Assembly: GCA_010094045.1 (NCBI GenBank)
Contig: ML986805.1
Span: 10,014-66,668 of the forward strand
Origin: Lojkania enalia
Taxonomy: Eukaryota; Ascomycota; Dothideomycetes; Pleosporales
Reading direction: 5' to 3'
Length of the DNA stretch: 56,655 nt
In this document: one piece after another, positions 34,775 to 46,223 of the stretch
How the letters are laid out: each line of letters opens with the position of its first letter
Numbering within the stretch: the first letter of the stretch is position 1
Program-made: the position numbers and the translations under genes
The notes under the pieces: model-generated
Seen by the model: only the letters and a program-made list of their open reading frames with translations
What the model was told of the DNA's origin: nothing
Databases searched by the model: none

Positions 34775-35628
34775 ATGTATATAATTAATAGCATGGATAA
34801 GATTGGTTTATCATATTTGCTCTGGGCTATAGAGATGACACATCATCTACAATTATTCAAAGCAACTCCTAATTTTAGAAGTGAGGGTATGCGCAATTCG
34901 ACGATGTTCATTGTCTGGGGACTCTTCTACTAGTAATCGTAAGAGCTTTGAGATATTTTGTCGTTCAAGATATCTGGTGATTAAGTATAGAGACTCGGGA
35001 TCGAAAATTCTGCTATACACTCATGTGCTTTGATTCACCCATGATAGATCACGGCGTAGTAGTATCCATAGAAGAACATATAGTTAGGCTATTAGCTCTT
35101 TGTGATATCTTTAAGTTTACATTTCTTCATTGAATTATGCTTCTATCTAGATGGCTCTACAAAACTCTATTGTGAAACAAACAAGGAGCGTTATGTCGTA
35201 CCTATGTGTGGTGGGCAACTATGTTGTCATTGTCTATAGTGAGCGCTTGTCACAGCCTACACTCCGTCCCAGATTTTTAAAGTGGCCTTCGTGCCGTTCC
35301 ATTTCCCTTTCCCCTTAACAGTTTCCGACGTTCATGGACATTATGCATGCTATCTTTACCCGGCCCGGCCCAGTGATACTTCGTATCTTACAAATCACTA
35401 CCGCCGCCCCACTTTCCGCATCGAACCTAAAGATTTGGGTTATCTGCTCCATTAGCAAAACAAGGAGTTTGAGAATCCCACGTATGATTTTTAGGTCGGA
35501 GGATTGGTAGTTGGTGATGGAGCATCAGACATAGCTAGTATAAATTGAGTAGGAGTGGGGGTGATAAGCTCGGAGTGTAACATATGTACTTCAGACTACA
35601 CTATGCATGCTCCAGAATATGCATATAT
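34775..35628. other. Intergenic DNA downstream of the RING gene
   Basis: No open frame with coding character. It should contain the 3' UTR and polyadenylation site of the minus-strand gene ending at 35629. Confidence 0.45.
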
Positions 35629-38600
35629 TTACCACCTCCCCCCATCCCTCTCCCTTTCAACTCTCTCCAACTCTCTCTCAACTTCCCCCTCCGTTCTAAC
35701 ACCTCCTCGCCTCCTCTCCTTTGTAGCCGCTACCTTCCTCAACCCCTTCGCAAAAATATTCGCAATATCGCCATCCCCACTCTTGCGTCTCTTATTCCGG
35801 TGACCGGTACTAGCTGGTCCACTTGGGATTGCAATCTTCTCCCCTCTATCGCCTTTTCGATCCTCTAGCCTATCCTCCGGTTTATCCACCGGTTTATCCG
35901 CCGGTTGCTCGTCTTCGAAATCATCACGCGACCGCTTTGAAGATAATGAGGGCCGGGAGGAGTGAGATGTAGCCCGAGCATGGAGCGATGAGAGTACTTT
36001 GTCACGATCCAAACGCTCGCGCTCTCTTGTGTTTTTCTCGCGCTCGGCGGCGTAATGGTCTTGCGTACTAGGCGTTGTAGGGGTCGTAGGCATACTCGTA
36101 CCCAGACTACTTCTCCGTCTATGCTCTCTGCTACGCTCCTTGTCGCGCTGAGACGCTGGTCCTGTCGGAGGTTGAAAGTTGCGCGGGCCAATAGGGGGGG
36201 GCATTGTGGATGGCGGCTTTACAGTCTTGGATTTGCTGAAACCACGGATGGAGAAGTCAGAGTCAGCGGCTGGGCCGGTGGGTGCGTTGAGAGGGGGTGA
36301 GGGCGGATGGGCGGAGGTTGCAGAGGCAGGTTCTTTGGTTGAAGAGCGATCTGTGTCTCTATCTCGTTCGCGGTCCCGTTCGCGGTCGCGATCTGAGCGC
36401 TCTTTGCGGCTGTTTCGGCGGGATGAACGGTGTTTGTCGTCGTAATCGAAGTCGTCCTCGTAATCTGCATCACGGTCTCGTCGTGAGCGCTTCCGGTCTC
36501 TATTCTTTTCCCGGGAGCGATCCTTCTCTCGCTCATATTCGTAGTCACGATCATAATCGCAGCCTCGGTCTCGACGATCTCGTCTGTCTCGATCTCTATC
36601 CCTATCCTTTGATCGATCTCGATCCCGGTCTCGGTACTTCTCTTTCTCGCCCTTGCTCTTGTGACGGCTGCTTTGCTCGGATGGTGCTTCTGCCCCATTG
36701 GCATAATCATCGTCTTCATACTTGTCCTCAGTTATGGGGGACCGTGAGCGAGATCGGTGGCGGTGACGATGTTCTCTGCTTCGATCGCGGTATGAACGCG
36801 ATGAACGATGCCTGTCTTTGTCCCGGCGGCTGCTGCGGTACTTTGAGTCTTGCGAGGGGCTTCGAACCCATGATTCTTGCTCATCTCTATCTTCCCTGTC
36901 GTCTCGATATCTATCGTCGTGGTCGTCTTCTCGTATATCATTTCGATCATCGTGGCCACCATTCCGAGAGGACCGATGACGGTGGCGGTCTTTCCGTCGC
37001 GCGTAGTCATCTTCCCCTGGTGTTGGAGACCTGTCACGATATCTTCTCTGCTCCTCTCGCTCTACAGTCCCGGATCGTTCCGTGCCCCCTTGATGATCTC
37101 CACCTTCTTTTCTCGCCCGAGGCCTCGAGCGCGAGCGGGAACGCGAGGGCGACTTATCCTTGGTTCGCAAGCTGTCATCTCGCTCGGGAGACCTATTATA
37201 ATTAGTTAGTGAAAAGGCACATGGCGAATCTTGCACATACGATCGACTCTTCCTTGGGGGACTAGTGGGGGTAACATTCTGAATGGGTGTTGTTGATGTC
37301 GCCGATGCCTGAGGATTCAATCTCGCATTGTTTGCGCGGCTCGAAAACCCCGTATTCGGTCGACCCTCTCTCATCGCCCGCGGGCCCGTTGGTGCTCCCA
37401 CCACTCCTAACCCGCGTGGCTCGCCCGTTAGCACAGTTGCGGCGCCATACGCGGGGTTAAAGCCGCTGCGAGATCCGAAATTGCTTTGATTGTAACCCAT
37501 GCCCGGACCGTATGGTCCATTCATGTTCGACGCTTGGTAGGAGAAGTTGCTCATCATTCCCTGGGGATAGCCCTGATCGGGCGGCATGGCACCATTTATC
37601 ATGGATTGGTCGTATGGTGGTGTAATCTCTTCGGCAGAGTCAACTGTTTGAATTTGATTCAAGCCACCCTCTTGCTCATGACTAAGCGTTGAATCTCCTG
37701 CTGTTCTAGTCAATGCATCAGCTCCTTGGGCCTTCTCCTCAGGCGGCACTTGTTCTTCGGTTGCTAGCCCAAATTTAAGTTCTGCCTTGCCATCGACATC
37801 ATCCTTACCTTCCTTTGCAGGCTCAGCAGATGCGTCGGCATGCTTGCTTTCAACCTTGGACTCAGGTGTACCTTCAGCATTCCCATTGGGTGTTTCATTG
37901 TCACGCTGTTTGGAGACTTGAATGTCAGTTTGTGGTTTACGGATCGGAGAGATCGACAATCGTTGTGAAAATCGACGTACGTTTTGCGACGGACCGGCAC
38001 GGCTTCCAGGTCGACTCTGCGTGTTCTGCTGAAATGCTGCGCCTGCACCAACACTTCCAATGCTGCCTTGCCTATTGTTTTTTTGCTGAGGGAAAGGTCC
38101 TCCAGGGGCAGGGAAACGATTCTGGTTTTGGAAATTATTCTTGGGGAATTGGTTCATCATCTGGGGATATTGTGCTCCAGACTGATTATATCCACCCATC
38201 TGGTTGTATCCGTTGAAATTGCCAAAGCCCCCGCCATTCATCTGCCCTTGCCACCCATTTCCATAGCTACCTCCGTAGTTCATCATGTTCATGACAGCCA
38301 TGTCATTCATCCCAGGCATGCCCATGTTTCCACCAAAACCGCCGTACATGCCGTTGGCCATGTTCATATTATTCATGCCGTTCATATCAAACATGCCTAA
38401 AAAAATTCGTTAGACTCTACAATACGAACAGGTATCAGCCGAGACATACCCATCGGGTTCATGTTGTTCCAGCCGGCGTTGCCCATGGGCATCCCATTCC
38501 AACCCATTCCGTTGAAATTGCCCTGGTTCTGATTGAATCCATAGCTGAACATATTTTGTTCAGACATGCCGTTCATGTTCATCATGCCATTGTCACCATA

Positions 38601-39440
38601 CATGCCCTTCGCCGGTCCCTCCATATTGTTCTGAGCTGCATTTGGGTCATCGATAGTCGATGTCGGGTCGCTGCTCTTATCTGCATTCTGTAACTGAACA
38701 CTGCCACGTCGCTGGGACTCATCGTCCTGAGAGATGGAAGTCTAGGTAGAGTTAGCAGGCAGCTAAGGGTTCTTGCTCGAAGTGAACACACCTTCAGCTG
38801 GGGTGAGACAGTAGCACCTGATTGCTGGTCCGTTTGGCCAACGTGATTGCCGGCGGCTGTGACCTGGGTGCCCGCAACCTCTTCTAGCGATGAGCCACCT
38901 TCAATGCTATCGACAAGCTTCTCCGAAACATCGACAGCGTGCTGCATGTCGGGAGTGGCCGAAACAGCTTCCGCCGGCGGCTTCGCGGTCTTCAGCGCGC
39001 ATTTCGCATCCTTCTTCTTCCGCTTGTCTAGCCATACGCGCATAGTGTTCCGAAGTGACTTGTTCACGGTGCACATGTCGGCCTCGACAGGATCGTGCTC
39101 GCAGGAGGGGCATGTCGTGGGGAACAATAGCTTGGAGTGACCTAGACAACATCCATCAGAACTGCGGACAAGGCGGCTAGGCTGGGAGGGGGGGTGATAT
39201 ACAGGATGAGCAGATGGATCGATTACAGCACATGAGCTTCCATGGGTCAAACGCAAGCTGATTGCAGCTCGCACAGAAAAAGTTGCCATTGCCAGCCTTG
39301 GGGAAGACATCAGTCGGCAGGGTACTGCAGTCGAATTAGTATCGGCTAGTACATGGTTCATAAAGGGAAGCCTACAGCGCATATTCCTTGAGCTCGTCGG
39401 AGAGTAGCGCTGACTTGGCGTCTATAGCGGCGTCGGCCAT
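35629..39440 (-). CDS. RING-type protein with Met/Asn/Gly-rich middle and RS/RD-rich tail, six exons, 1182 aa
   Basis: Exons on the minus strand: 39440-39376, 39324-39203, 39141-38792, 38741-38450, 38396-37241, 37192-35629. The five introns are 48-61 bp, all GT-AG, several with clear branch sites (ATACTAAT, GCTAAC, TCTAAC, ACTAACTAAT), and exon phases join exactly. Residues 39-76 form a C-x2-C-x11-CC-x4-C-x2-C-x9-CPxC finger (Cys39, 42, 54, 55, 60, 63, 73, 76). That spacing resembles the RING of RBBP6/Mpe1-type proteins, but no DWNN domain or zinc knuckle is present. A Met/Asn/Gly/Gln-rich, prion-like stretch covers about 210-390. Arg/Ser/Asp/Glu repeats, like SR-type splicing proteins, cover about 675-960. 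The C-terminus is basic and includes RNKRRKS. A nuclear ubiquitin-ligase or mRNA-processing role is inference. It is divergently paired with the hydrolase gene. Confidence 0.85.
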
Positions 39441-40035
39441 AGCGGGTTGCTCTGATAGCGAGCTTGAAGAGGCTGAAGCAAGGAAATGCGTCCAGCTCGA
39501 AGTGGCGGCGATGTTCACGCCATACAGTTGCAAAGAAAAGAAAAGGAGGAATAGAAGGAAAGGAGGACAGGGAAGCTGCCCGACAAGCGTGGGGCAAGCG
39601 GGCGTTGAAGTTGTGTGAAGTGTTTGGTGTTTGCCTGCCGAAGTGAATGTGAGGAGTCGCGCGGCTTCCCGGAAAACTTCCGCGCCAAGCCCCACGGAAA
39701 TCTCGTCACGTGTTCGTGCTTGACTCTTGGCACCACTACAGTCCTGTGCTTCCAAGACCCCGACTGCGGCATGAGGGCGCCAGTCGCTTAGTGTTGCAGG
39801 CCTTAGTTTTTTCCGCTTCTCTTCTAGACTTCCGATCATCGCAGAGGCACAGGCGCCCCAAAATTGCCTACCCGGGTATATTGTAGTCCACAACGCGAGC
39901 GTCCAAGATTGCGCTAGTGACTTTTTGGCATAGTGGCATTTTGTCATAGTCATCAAGAACCCCTGCGCCCTGTCTCAACAGGTTGCCTCTCTCCTACAAT
40001 GTCCTTAATCTTCCGATCTAAATTGCGCATCAAGC
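39441..40035. promoter_or_regulatory. Shared divergent promoter region
   Basis: This 595-bp gap separates two divergent ATGs (39440 minus, 40036 plus), so both promoters must lie here. It includes a TCACGTG (E-box-like, about 39706-39712). No consensus TATA was found close to either gene. Confidence 0.45.
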
Positions 40036-41366
40036 ATGATTCTGAGCGAAATCTCATATTTGGATTGTATCGTTTTTCTGGCATTCCTTGTGCCTCAATT
40101 GCTGCTGAAAGTCGGCATCTGGCCTTTGGTCACATGGCTTGTTGGGGCGCTTCCTTCTCTCCGTATGGCCCTCTTTCCCGCCATTTTCATAGAATTCATA
40201 TTTACAGTTGCCCAAGTTGTCATTATACCGTATCAGTTGTTCCGTGAGAGATACTTTACTCCTTATGAATATCGGAGTCCATTTGTGCAACGCGCGACCG
40301 TCTTCCAAGACATCGTAATCAGGTGCGTTCGATATGCATTTGCATTCATGCCCGCCTTCCTTGGGCGCATATTCTTTTCCAAGCAAGTGGCCTTGCCATT
40401 CCTCCGTTTCCGCATGCTCCGTCACGGCATCGTTACGGCGCCCCTCAGGTGGAACGAAGTTAATCGCGTAAGTCTGAAGTTGCACCGCCCCGACGAAAGC
40501 CCTTGTTTACCCCCACAGCCCGGATTTCGGGGAATATGGATCATCCATAATCAACAAGAGCAACCCGATGTTATTGTCTATTACTGTCACGGTAAGCATT
40601 CTTCTTGGGCATGCAATCGATGTGGGAGGGGCTAAATACCAATCAAGGCGGCGGGTTTTCAATGGGCTCTTGCTACTTCTACATGGAATTCCTGCTTGCA
40701 TGGGTTAGCCTGTTGAAAGATGCCGGCTTTAGAAACCCTGCACTCTTTGCCCTGGAATACACCCTTGTGCCGGACGCGGTGTATCCCACGCAACTGCAAG
40801 AGACCCTCGCGGGCTACGAGTACGTCCTGTCCATTGCCCAAGACTCCCCTCGAATTGTTGTAGGTGGAGATTCAGCAGGCGCCACACTCATTCTGAGTTT
40901 TCTGTTGTATATCACTGAACATCCGGAATTGCGGCATCAACGGCCGGGCCTTGCCATTATGATCTCGCCGTGGGTCACCATAGTCTCGAGAAATAACCAG
41001 AATACCCCAAGCGACTACCTGAATGCGACCAGCCTTGGACTCTATGGTCGTCAATATATTGGGCCAAAGGTGCCCGTAGACGACCCTCTAGTGTCTCCTG
41101 GCAATTGTAAAGATATCAAAAAGTGGGCGGATGCCAGCCCAGAACATGGTTGGTCCTTTCTATTCGGCTCCGAAGAGGTGCTTGGGCCGGAAACGAGAGA
41201 GTTGATATCGCTTCTGAATTCTGCTGGTGCGGAGGTCAGCGCATACGAGGAGAAAGGCGGTATCCACGCGTGGCCAGTTGCGTCATTATATCTAGGGGAA
41301 ACGAAGGAGGATAGATTGCATGGCATTCGAGCAATTGCTTTTTCGACCCACGACCGAATTTCGTAG
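40036..41366 (+). CDS. Membrane-anchored alpha/beta hydrolase, hormone-sensitive-lipase type (fold-3), 424 aa
   Basis: Exon 1 is 40036-40591 and exon 2 is 40648-41366. The 56-bp intron (donor GTAAGC, acceptor ATCAAG) splits the oxyanion-hole motif, and splicing restores H185-GGGF. The nucleophile is Ser261 in GGDSAGA; the likely catalytic His is 392 in GGIHAWPV. The acid position falls in GSEEVLGPE (about 359-367), with Glu rather than the common Asp. The first 70 residues hold two hydrophobic segments (about 10-25 and 45-65), suggesting a membrane anchor. Together these place it with HSL-family esterases such as fungal steryl-acetyl hydrolases, which deacetylate lipids in the ER lumen; the substrate is inference. 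The N-terminal ATG is the first in the frame. Its 3' end is 190 bp from the 3' end of the minus-strand gene at 41556-41988. Confidence 0.86.
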
Positions 41367-41555
41367 CTTCCAGCCTTCGATCAACAACTCAGCCCGTCAA
41401 TTGCACCAGTACAACTCATTTCACATTCCATGCGACCCAACGACCAGCCTAATTCAATCTACATTTCAGGTGAACTAACTGAGAACATGGATGCATCTTG
41501 CCGCCACCATATCATCCGTAATGACCGCCTTCGACTCAGTCATGAATCCAACCGT

Positions 41556-41988
41556 CTATATCACTTCTCTCCCTCTCAAAAATGCCTTCGGGAGTTCTAC
41601 CTCAAGGCTTCGAGCTGCTGCTTGAAGCCTCTCCGGCCTGACCCTCTCATCCCTCGCCCAAGCACTCCTCGAAATCGAATTGTTGTGTGTCAGAAGCACA
41701 CAAGCCGTCAATACATTTGACCGTGGAGGTAAATCAAGATCATCGAATCTATGCTGCGCATCCTCCTGGGGAGCTTCTTCCTGAGGACTCTTCCCTCCTT
41801 TGTTAGCTTGGCTGGGTATTGGATGTCTAGTAGAGTGGTGTTCCTGTGTGCTTTGACTCTATCAGCCACAATTCTTGAGTTGGTGACAATGGAAGAGACC
41901 GATGTTCACTTGTCTCAAGTTGCGAAGCCCGTACTTACCGAGGTATCTTTAACGCGGCTGTCTGATTAAGAGGAGATATTCGATCCAT
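41556..41988 (-). CDS. Small paralogue family member A, 116 aa, two exons
   Basis: The ATG at 41988 starts a 50-nt exon (41988-41939, MDRISPLNQTAALKIP). Next come a strong GTAAGT donor, an 82-bp phase-2 intron ending GATAGAG, and exon 2 (41856-41556). Total 351 nt is in frame to a TAG. Family member B at 43781-44272 has the same 50-nt first exon, the same intron phase and the same C-terminal motif (here ERLQAAARSLEVELPKAF; also LLTHNNS), which is the main support for the model. The protein is hydrophilic, rich in Gln, Pro, Glu and Ser, with no signal peptide or membrane segment, and has a short amphipathic C-terminal helix. I recognise no domain. The spliced model is inferred, not proven. Confidence 0.6.
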
Positions 41989-43780
41989 CTGATAGGTTGA
42001 GCGGAGTTGTCGAGGTATACGGAGAATTCCAAGTGAACCGCTAAAGAGACTATGATAGAAGTAATTGCAGAGAGGAACGGACCCCTTCTTTATGTCGTTG
42101 TTTCATCACTACCGAGGGTAAACTCTCGGTCGGGTTTAAATCGCCTCCTTTCCTTCAACAAAGTGACAAGATCTTAGTTGGAATGTATTTTCACTAGGAC
42201 TCATCCACCACACAAATTTGATCTCGGTCTCGGCGCGATGGGGCACGTCCTTTACGTGCGGTCTCCCCTCTAGTAATCTGAGCAAGTTTTGGTTTTTTTT
42301 AATCTTAATGCAACTATGGCATAGTCCTGACAGTATCTATTCTGGGCTACTAGCTACTGCCTAATAGGATTAGATATGCCAAAAGCTGATGCTCTAACCG
42401 AATCTGACGCTTTCATCCTTTTACGCGCAGTTCAGACATGGGTTTTCGAAGCCCGTAGCTTGTCTGTCTTGCATCCTTCCGATTCCAATGTGGCTCTAGC
42501 TCCCAAGGAGACAGGAGGCGACGAACGGCTTCCTATTGCTCACCGGCCAAGTCCAATTCTTTATTCACAATTTATTTCTTTACTCGGTGTTGAACAGATT
42601 TTACATACCTTGACCTATCGAGTCTATGTGCCATCTTCGACGTAGCCATTTCCATTGTTTAGTAAGCTAGCCTCTTCAACATCTCTTCGATCTTGCCATA
42701 GTGTAATCTATCACTTTAAGGTTATACCTTGCTCAGGAACTACCGAGCAAGGCGCTCACTTAGGAAGGCATACCGTCTAAAGTTGCTTATGTTTTTCTGT
42801 CTCACGTCAACCTACGCCTTTCACTCTATAGATCTCATCGTAAAGGCATGTGGTTGCTACATAGATGAAAGCAAGGATTCATGACCAGATTCATCGCCTT
42901 ACAATGCGAGCCAAACAGCACTAAGCCTATAGCAGATGCTTATTGTCCGTTTGCGTCCGTCCCCAACCAATAGCACCAAACGGACTACGGTTTGTGTTGA
43001 CTTGATTTTCAGCACTGTCAATCCGTGTCACCATTTCAATGTGTGTCTTATTTTTCGGCATCTAAACCTACGTGTTGTTTCAAGATGGCGAATTCCTTAT
43101 AGGAATATTTAGGCCCTCACCGTAGTTTCGACGGAGTCTAAATGTTCCGTAAGAACTCACTTTCTATGGATTGTATTGCTTCGGCTATACCATGTTTCGG
43201 CAGCTTGTTCCTGCAATAAGCTTCTTGCCGGATAGATGGATGGATCCGTAATAAATTGGTTTTTGGGGCCTATGTGGATGGGCTTCTGAGATATCGGAGA
43301 ATTGTTGGCTTCTCCGATCTTTCGCCCTGGGTTACAGTTTCATCTTAAAGAATTCCTCCAGATATCCTCCGGCCTATTTTTTACCACTCTAATGCTAGGG
43401 CTCAATATAGTTCTTACGGGTTCCTCTTCCTAGAACCCTAGGCTTCGGTTCCAGTAGCCGTTCGTGGAAGAAGTCTTAGACTATATTCAACTGCTGCATT
43501 GTTGATCTGAGGCCACCTATCATGCCCTTTACTAATTATTCAAGGAGTAGGTTCAGGGATGCATTAGTCGGGTAGTAATGGACATGTATGGTTGTGTTGA
43601 TTTCATTGTTTCCATTAAGAGATATCTCATAGCAAGGCTGCTGTGTGATAGAAGCCGGATGGAAGGGGGTCTGCCAATATTCACTGAGGTTTCTGAAGTG
43701 CATAGGAGAACTAGGAATCACTGTGATGTAATTGCTTGGATTGGAATTGCTGATCTATGGAGGGTCTTTGTCGTAATAAC
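41989..43780. other. Intergenic DNA between family members A and B
   Basis: An open stretch at 42376-42645 (plus, 89 aa, starts MPKADALTESDAF) has an ATG but no recognisable domain, signal peptide or intron support; I treat it as possible but unproven. The remainder shows no coding signal. The upstream region of gene A includes a T-rich run near 42293-42300. Confidence 0.4.
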
Positions 43781-44272
43781 CTACCCCCGACCTTGCGACT
43801 TGATCCATTCTCGAATACCGCGCTTCGATCTCTGGAGTGCCTTCGCGGGTAATGAAAAACCGAGGCTTTGGGCTGCGGCTTGGAGGCGTTCGATTCGGGG
43901 GACTTCTTCTGCTTGCTCTTGTTGTGCGTGTTCAGAGTTGTAGGAGTTATGGGCCGAGAGTGTGGCTTCGGATAGATTTGGCGGTGAATGGGGATGGTTG
44001 GGTGCGTGAGTGTTGTGAGTGGGCTGTGTTGAAGAGGAGCTAGGTTGAGCTTGTTCGGGAGAGTAGGGTGGAGAGTGCAAGGGCTTGGGACTATTGGTAT
44101 GTTAGAGGTTTTCAACTTGATTAGAGATGAATGTGAAGAGAAAATGTCGAAGAATTAATCTAACGTCATTTAGAGAAGAATGCCCAAGCTAGCAAAAGTG
44201 AGACCAAGATAGGTGAACGTACGGAGATAATCGAGATTGCTCAGGTTGCGAATTGCGGTTTGCGGCTGACAT
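43781..44272 (-). CDS. Small paralogue family member B, 119 aa, two exons
   Basis: The ATG at 44272 opens a 50-nt exon (44272-44223, MSAANRNSQPEQSRLS), followed by a GTACGT donor and a 132-bp intron with a CTCTAAC branch and AATAG acceptor. Exon 2 is 44090-43781, so 360 nt are in frame. The N-terminal half is disordered, Pro/His/Ser-rich (PPYSPEQAQ; THNTHAPNHPHSPP). Then comes LSEATLSAHNSYN, and a charged helix ending RIERLQAAAQSLGFSLPAKA and WIKSQGRG. The (S/T)(A/L)HN box and the LQxAAxSL...LxxKA helix are shared with members A and C. No signal peptide or known domain is visible. A cytoplasmic or nuclear helical adaptor is a guess. The first exon has no other support than its symmetry with A. 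Confidence 0.62.
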
Positions 44273-45813
44273 CTTTTATTCCTTAACGAATACGGAGAGG
44301 CGCGGAGGAAGGAGGGCACCAATTGAAAGTATGTTGTAAAGATTGAACAGAAGCAAAATGTTTAAACGAGGAGATATCTACACATTCTTATACCCCAAGT
44401 CTTCACCGGATGTTGGGAACTTCCCTCCGTATTCTCCTGCACTCATAGTAATGCTTATCGCACCTTACATTCACCGAAAATCGCTCAATACTAATGATGG
44501 TACATCAAAGGCGAAATTACCAAACGTCGCCATGATAGCCGAGTATGCAGAATGTAGTTCACAAGACTAGCCAATGACACGCTTTATATACGCACTGCCA
44601 CAACTGTGGCGCATTGAAGTTGATTGGTCCAACATATGCGTTCTCGGAGTTGGCGAGCCCAATCGATTCGCTTTCGTTGATGTAGAGGGTGGAGATGGCC
44701 ATTACTGCTCGCGTGGCATGCATATAAAGTATCACCAACGCAATCATTCCTTGCCAGAGTGGCATTACCATTGTTTGCAGCCTCCAATTGCTCTGTACGT
44801 TGTAGTTCCTAGTGCGCCACTTCCTCCAGTCCCCCCTGTAAGGATCGCACTTCACCGAATTTTCTGTAGAAAAGGCTTGCTCAATATTTTTCATGTGAAA
44901 GCCTTTTTTGTTTTAACTCCAAGTAATATCTTAGTCGTTTCCGTGTATTCGCGCCGTAGGAGAAAGTTCTTGGTACTAGTTCTTTAAGAGCGGTGAGGAT
45001 TGGGCACGCGATATTTTAATTCTGAAATGGCAATGTGACGATATAATTATTGTTACTTGCCAACTTCTACGCCCAATTACAGTTAGAATGGATGCAATTT
45101 GATTTATGGGACTAATTCGCCTTGGTTTGCTTGACATGATCTCGTCTCTAATCTTTATTAGCATCACATGTGGAAAGAAATAGCAACTCTACTAATGGAA
45201 TAGGAACTAATTGGTTTCTCCTTGAATCATGCCACTAGAACTAAAGACAATCACTGTTCCCTTTGAATCCTTTAAGTAGCAGTTACTAAGGAACTACGAG
45301 CTACTATGCTTATGAGCCCTTCTATAAGCTCAGGTCACGTGCCTGATCAGCCATACAACCCTTGACTAAGCAGTCTCATGTACTATGTATTCCCCCGCCG
45401 TACCTTGACCGAGAGGTTAAGCACACCATCAATACATCCATCTATACCACCCTATATGGTCTCCACCCCCTCCTGCTTACACCTTCTTGTCCGATTTCTG
45501 ACCCTACTCCATTCGTCTTTTCCCTTCTCGAATTAAGAGGATATAGCTGTATAGCGAATGAGCTACTAATGAGTCTATCTACTCCCATGGATATTTTCTA
45601 GTTTATGATAGAAATACTATGTGTGACATAGGCTTGCGGATTCATAAGAGATAACCCCTAGGAATGCACTGGGACTCGGAGTTACAATTTCAAACATTGA
45701 ATTATACTTGACTAAGATAACTTAATATTGGGACCTACATATATGGCGTTGGAAACAACATAATATTCCCTATTAATCTGGCGTTGGAGGCCGTGTTTCG
45801 CGATATCATGGCA
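44273..45813. other. Intergenic DNA between family members B and C
   Basis: Long overlapping open frames at about 44559-44987 occur on both strands, but neither shows a domain, a consistent intron pattern or codon character I trust. Nothing else is recognised. Confidence 0.4.
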
Positions 45814-46041
45814 CTATACATCTTTCTCTTTCCGCAACGCTTTCGCAGATAGCTCAAACCCAAGGCTTCGAGCAGCCTCTTGGAGACTGAGGCTCCTTGC
45901 TTCTTCCTCAAATTCCTCTTTTCTCTTCCACTCTTGGGAGGCAGTGTGGTTGTGCGCCGTAAGTGCAGGCTCGGTCAGCGGAGTCGCTGTTGGCAGGAGT
46001 GTTAGAGCGTGATTTACACCCTCGATGATAGGATTTGTCAT
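45814..46041 (-). pseudogene. Small paralogue family member C, 5' truncated at an LTR-like element
   Basis: The minus-strand frame holds TEPALTAHNHTAS and then LSLQEAARSLGFELSAKALR followed by KEKDV and a stop. It aligns with the second exon of members A and B from the AHN box onwards. The first exon and roughly 18 further residues are missing. The frame runs into the short LTR-like element beginning at 46036, whose end supplies the codons for MT, so an accidental 75-aa frame with a new ATG exists. The C-terminus is also shorter than in B (no REWIKSQ). Likely a broken copy, though a functional shortened product cannot be excluded. Confidence 0.6.
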
Positions 46042-46223
46042 GGGGATTTTTGCTAGCCTGCCGAGCTGTATCAGATATCGTCATACGATATCACGGTCGA
46101 TATCACGCTGGATATCAGCTGATATACCCTTTTCTAGTACATAAATATGGCCCGCTGGCCATCTTCAATCAAGCAGTACAGTTCCTCATCTCCCCCCCTG
46201 AGACAAGATTCGCCTCTCGCCGA
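46036..46223 (+). repeat. Short LTR-like element, copy 2 (about 188 bp, no clear TSD)
   Basis: Starts TGTCATGGGGATTTTTGC and closely follows the other copies through the GATATCAGCTGATAT palindrome, CATAAATATGG and GAGACAAGATTCGCCTCTC. The end is altered (GCCGAA instead of ACCACA) and no 5-bp duplication matches the GGATT on its left. This suggests a deletion or rearrangement after insertion. It adjoins truncated gene C. Confidence 0.7.

Noticed and set aside
35865..38400. Long open frames on the plus strand and other frames opposite the RING gene
   Set aside because: They mirror the low-complexity Arg/Ser/Asp and Met/Asn/Gly codons of the minus-strand gene; they have no domains, and the minus-strand gene has consistent introns and a RING.
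42376..42645. 89-codon plus-strand frame
   Set aside because: It has an ATG and plausible length but nothing else in its favour; mentioned only within the intergenic entry.
43711..44115. Pro/Thr/His-rich 134-codon frame overlapping gene B
   Set aside because: It is a shifted reading of the same Pro/His-rich DNA; the frame used for B is the one that carries the paralogue helix.
44559..44987. Overlapping frames of 111 and 137 codons on opposite strands between family members B and C
   Set aside because: Neither has a domain, signal peptide or supporting introns; I could not choose between strands.
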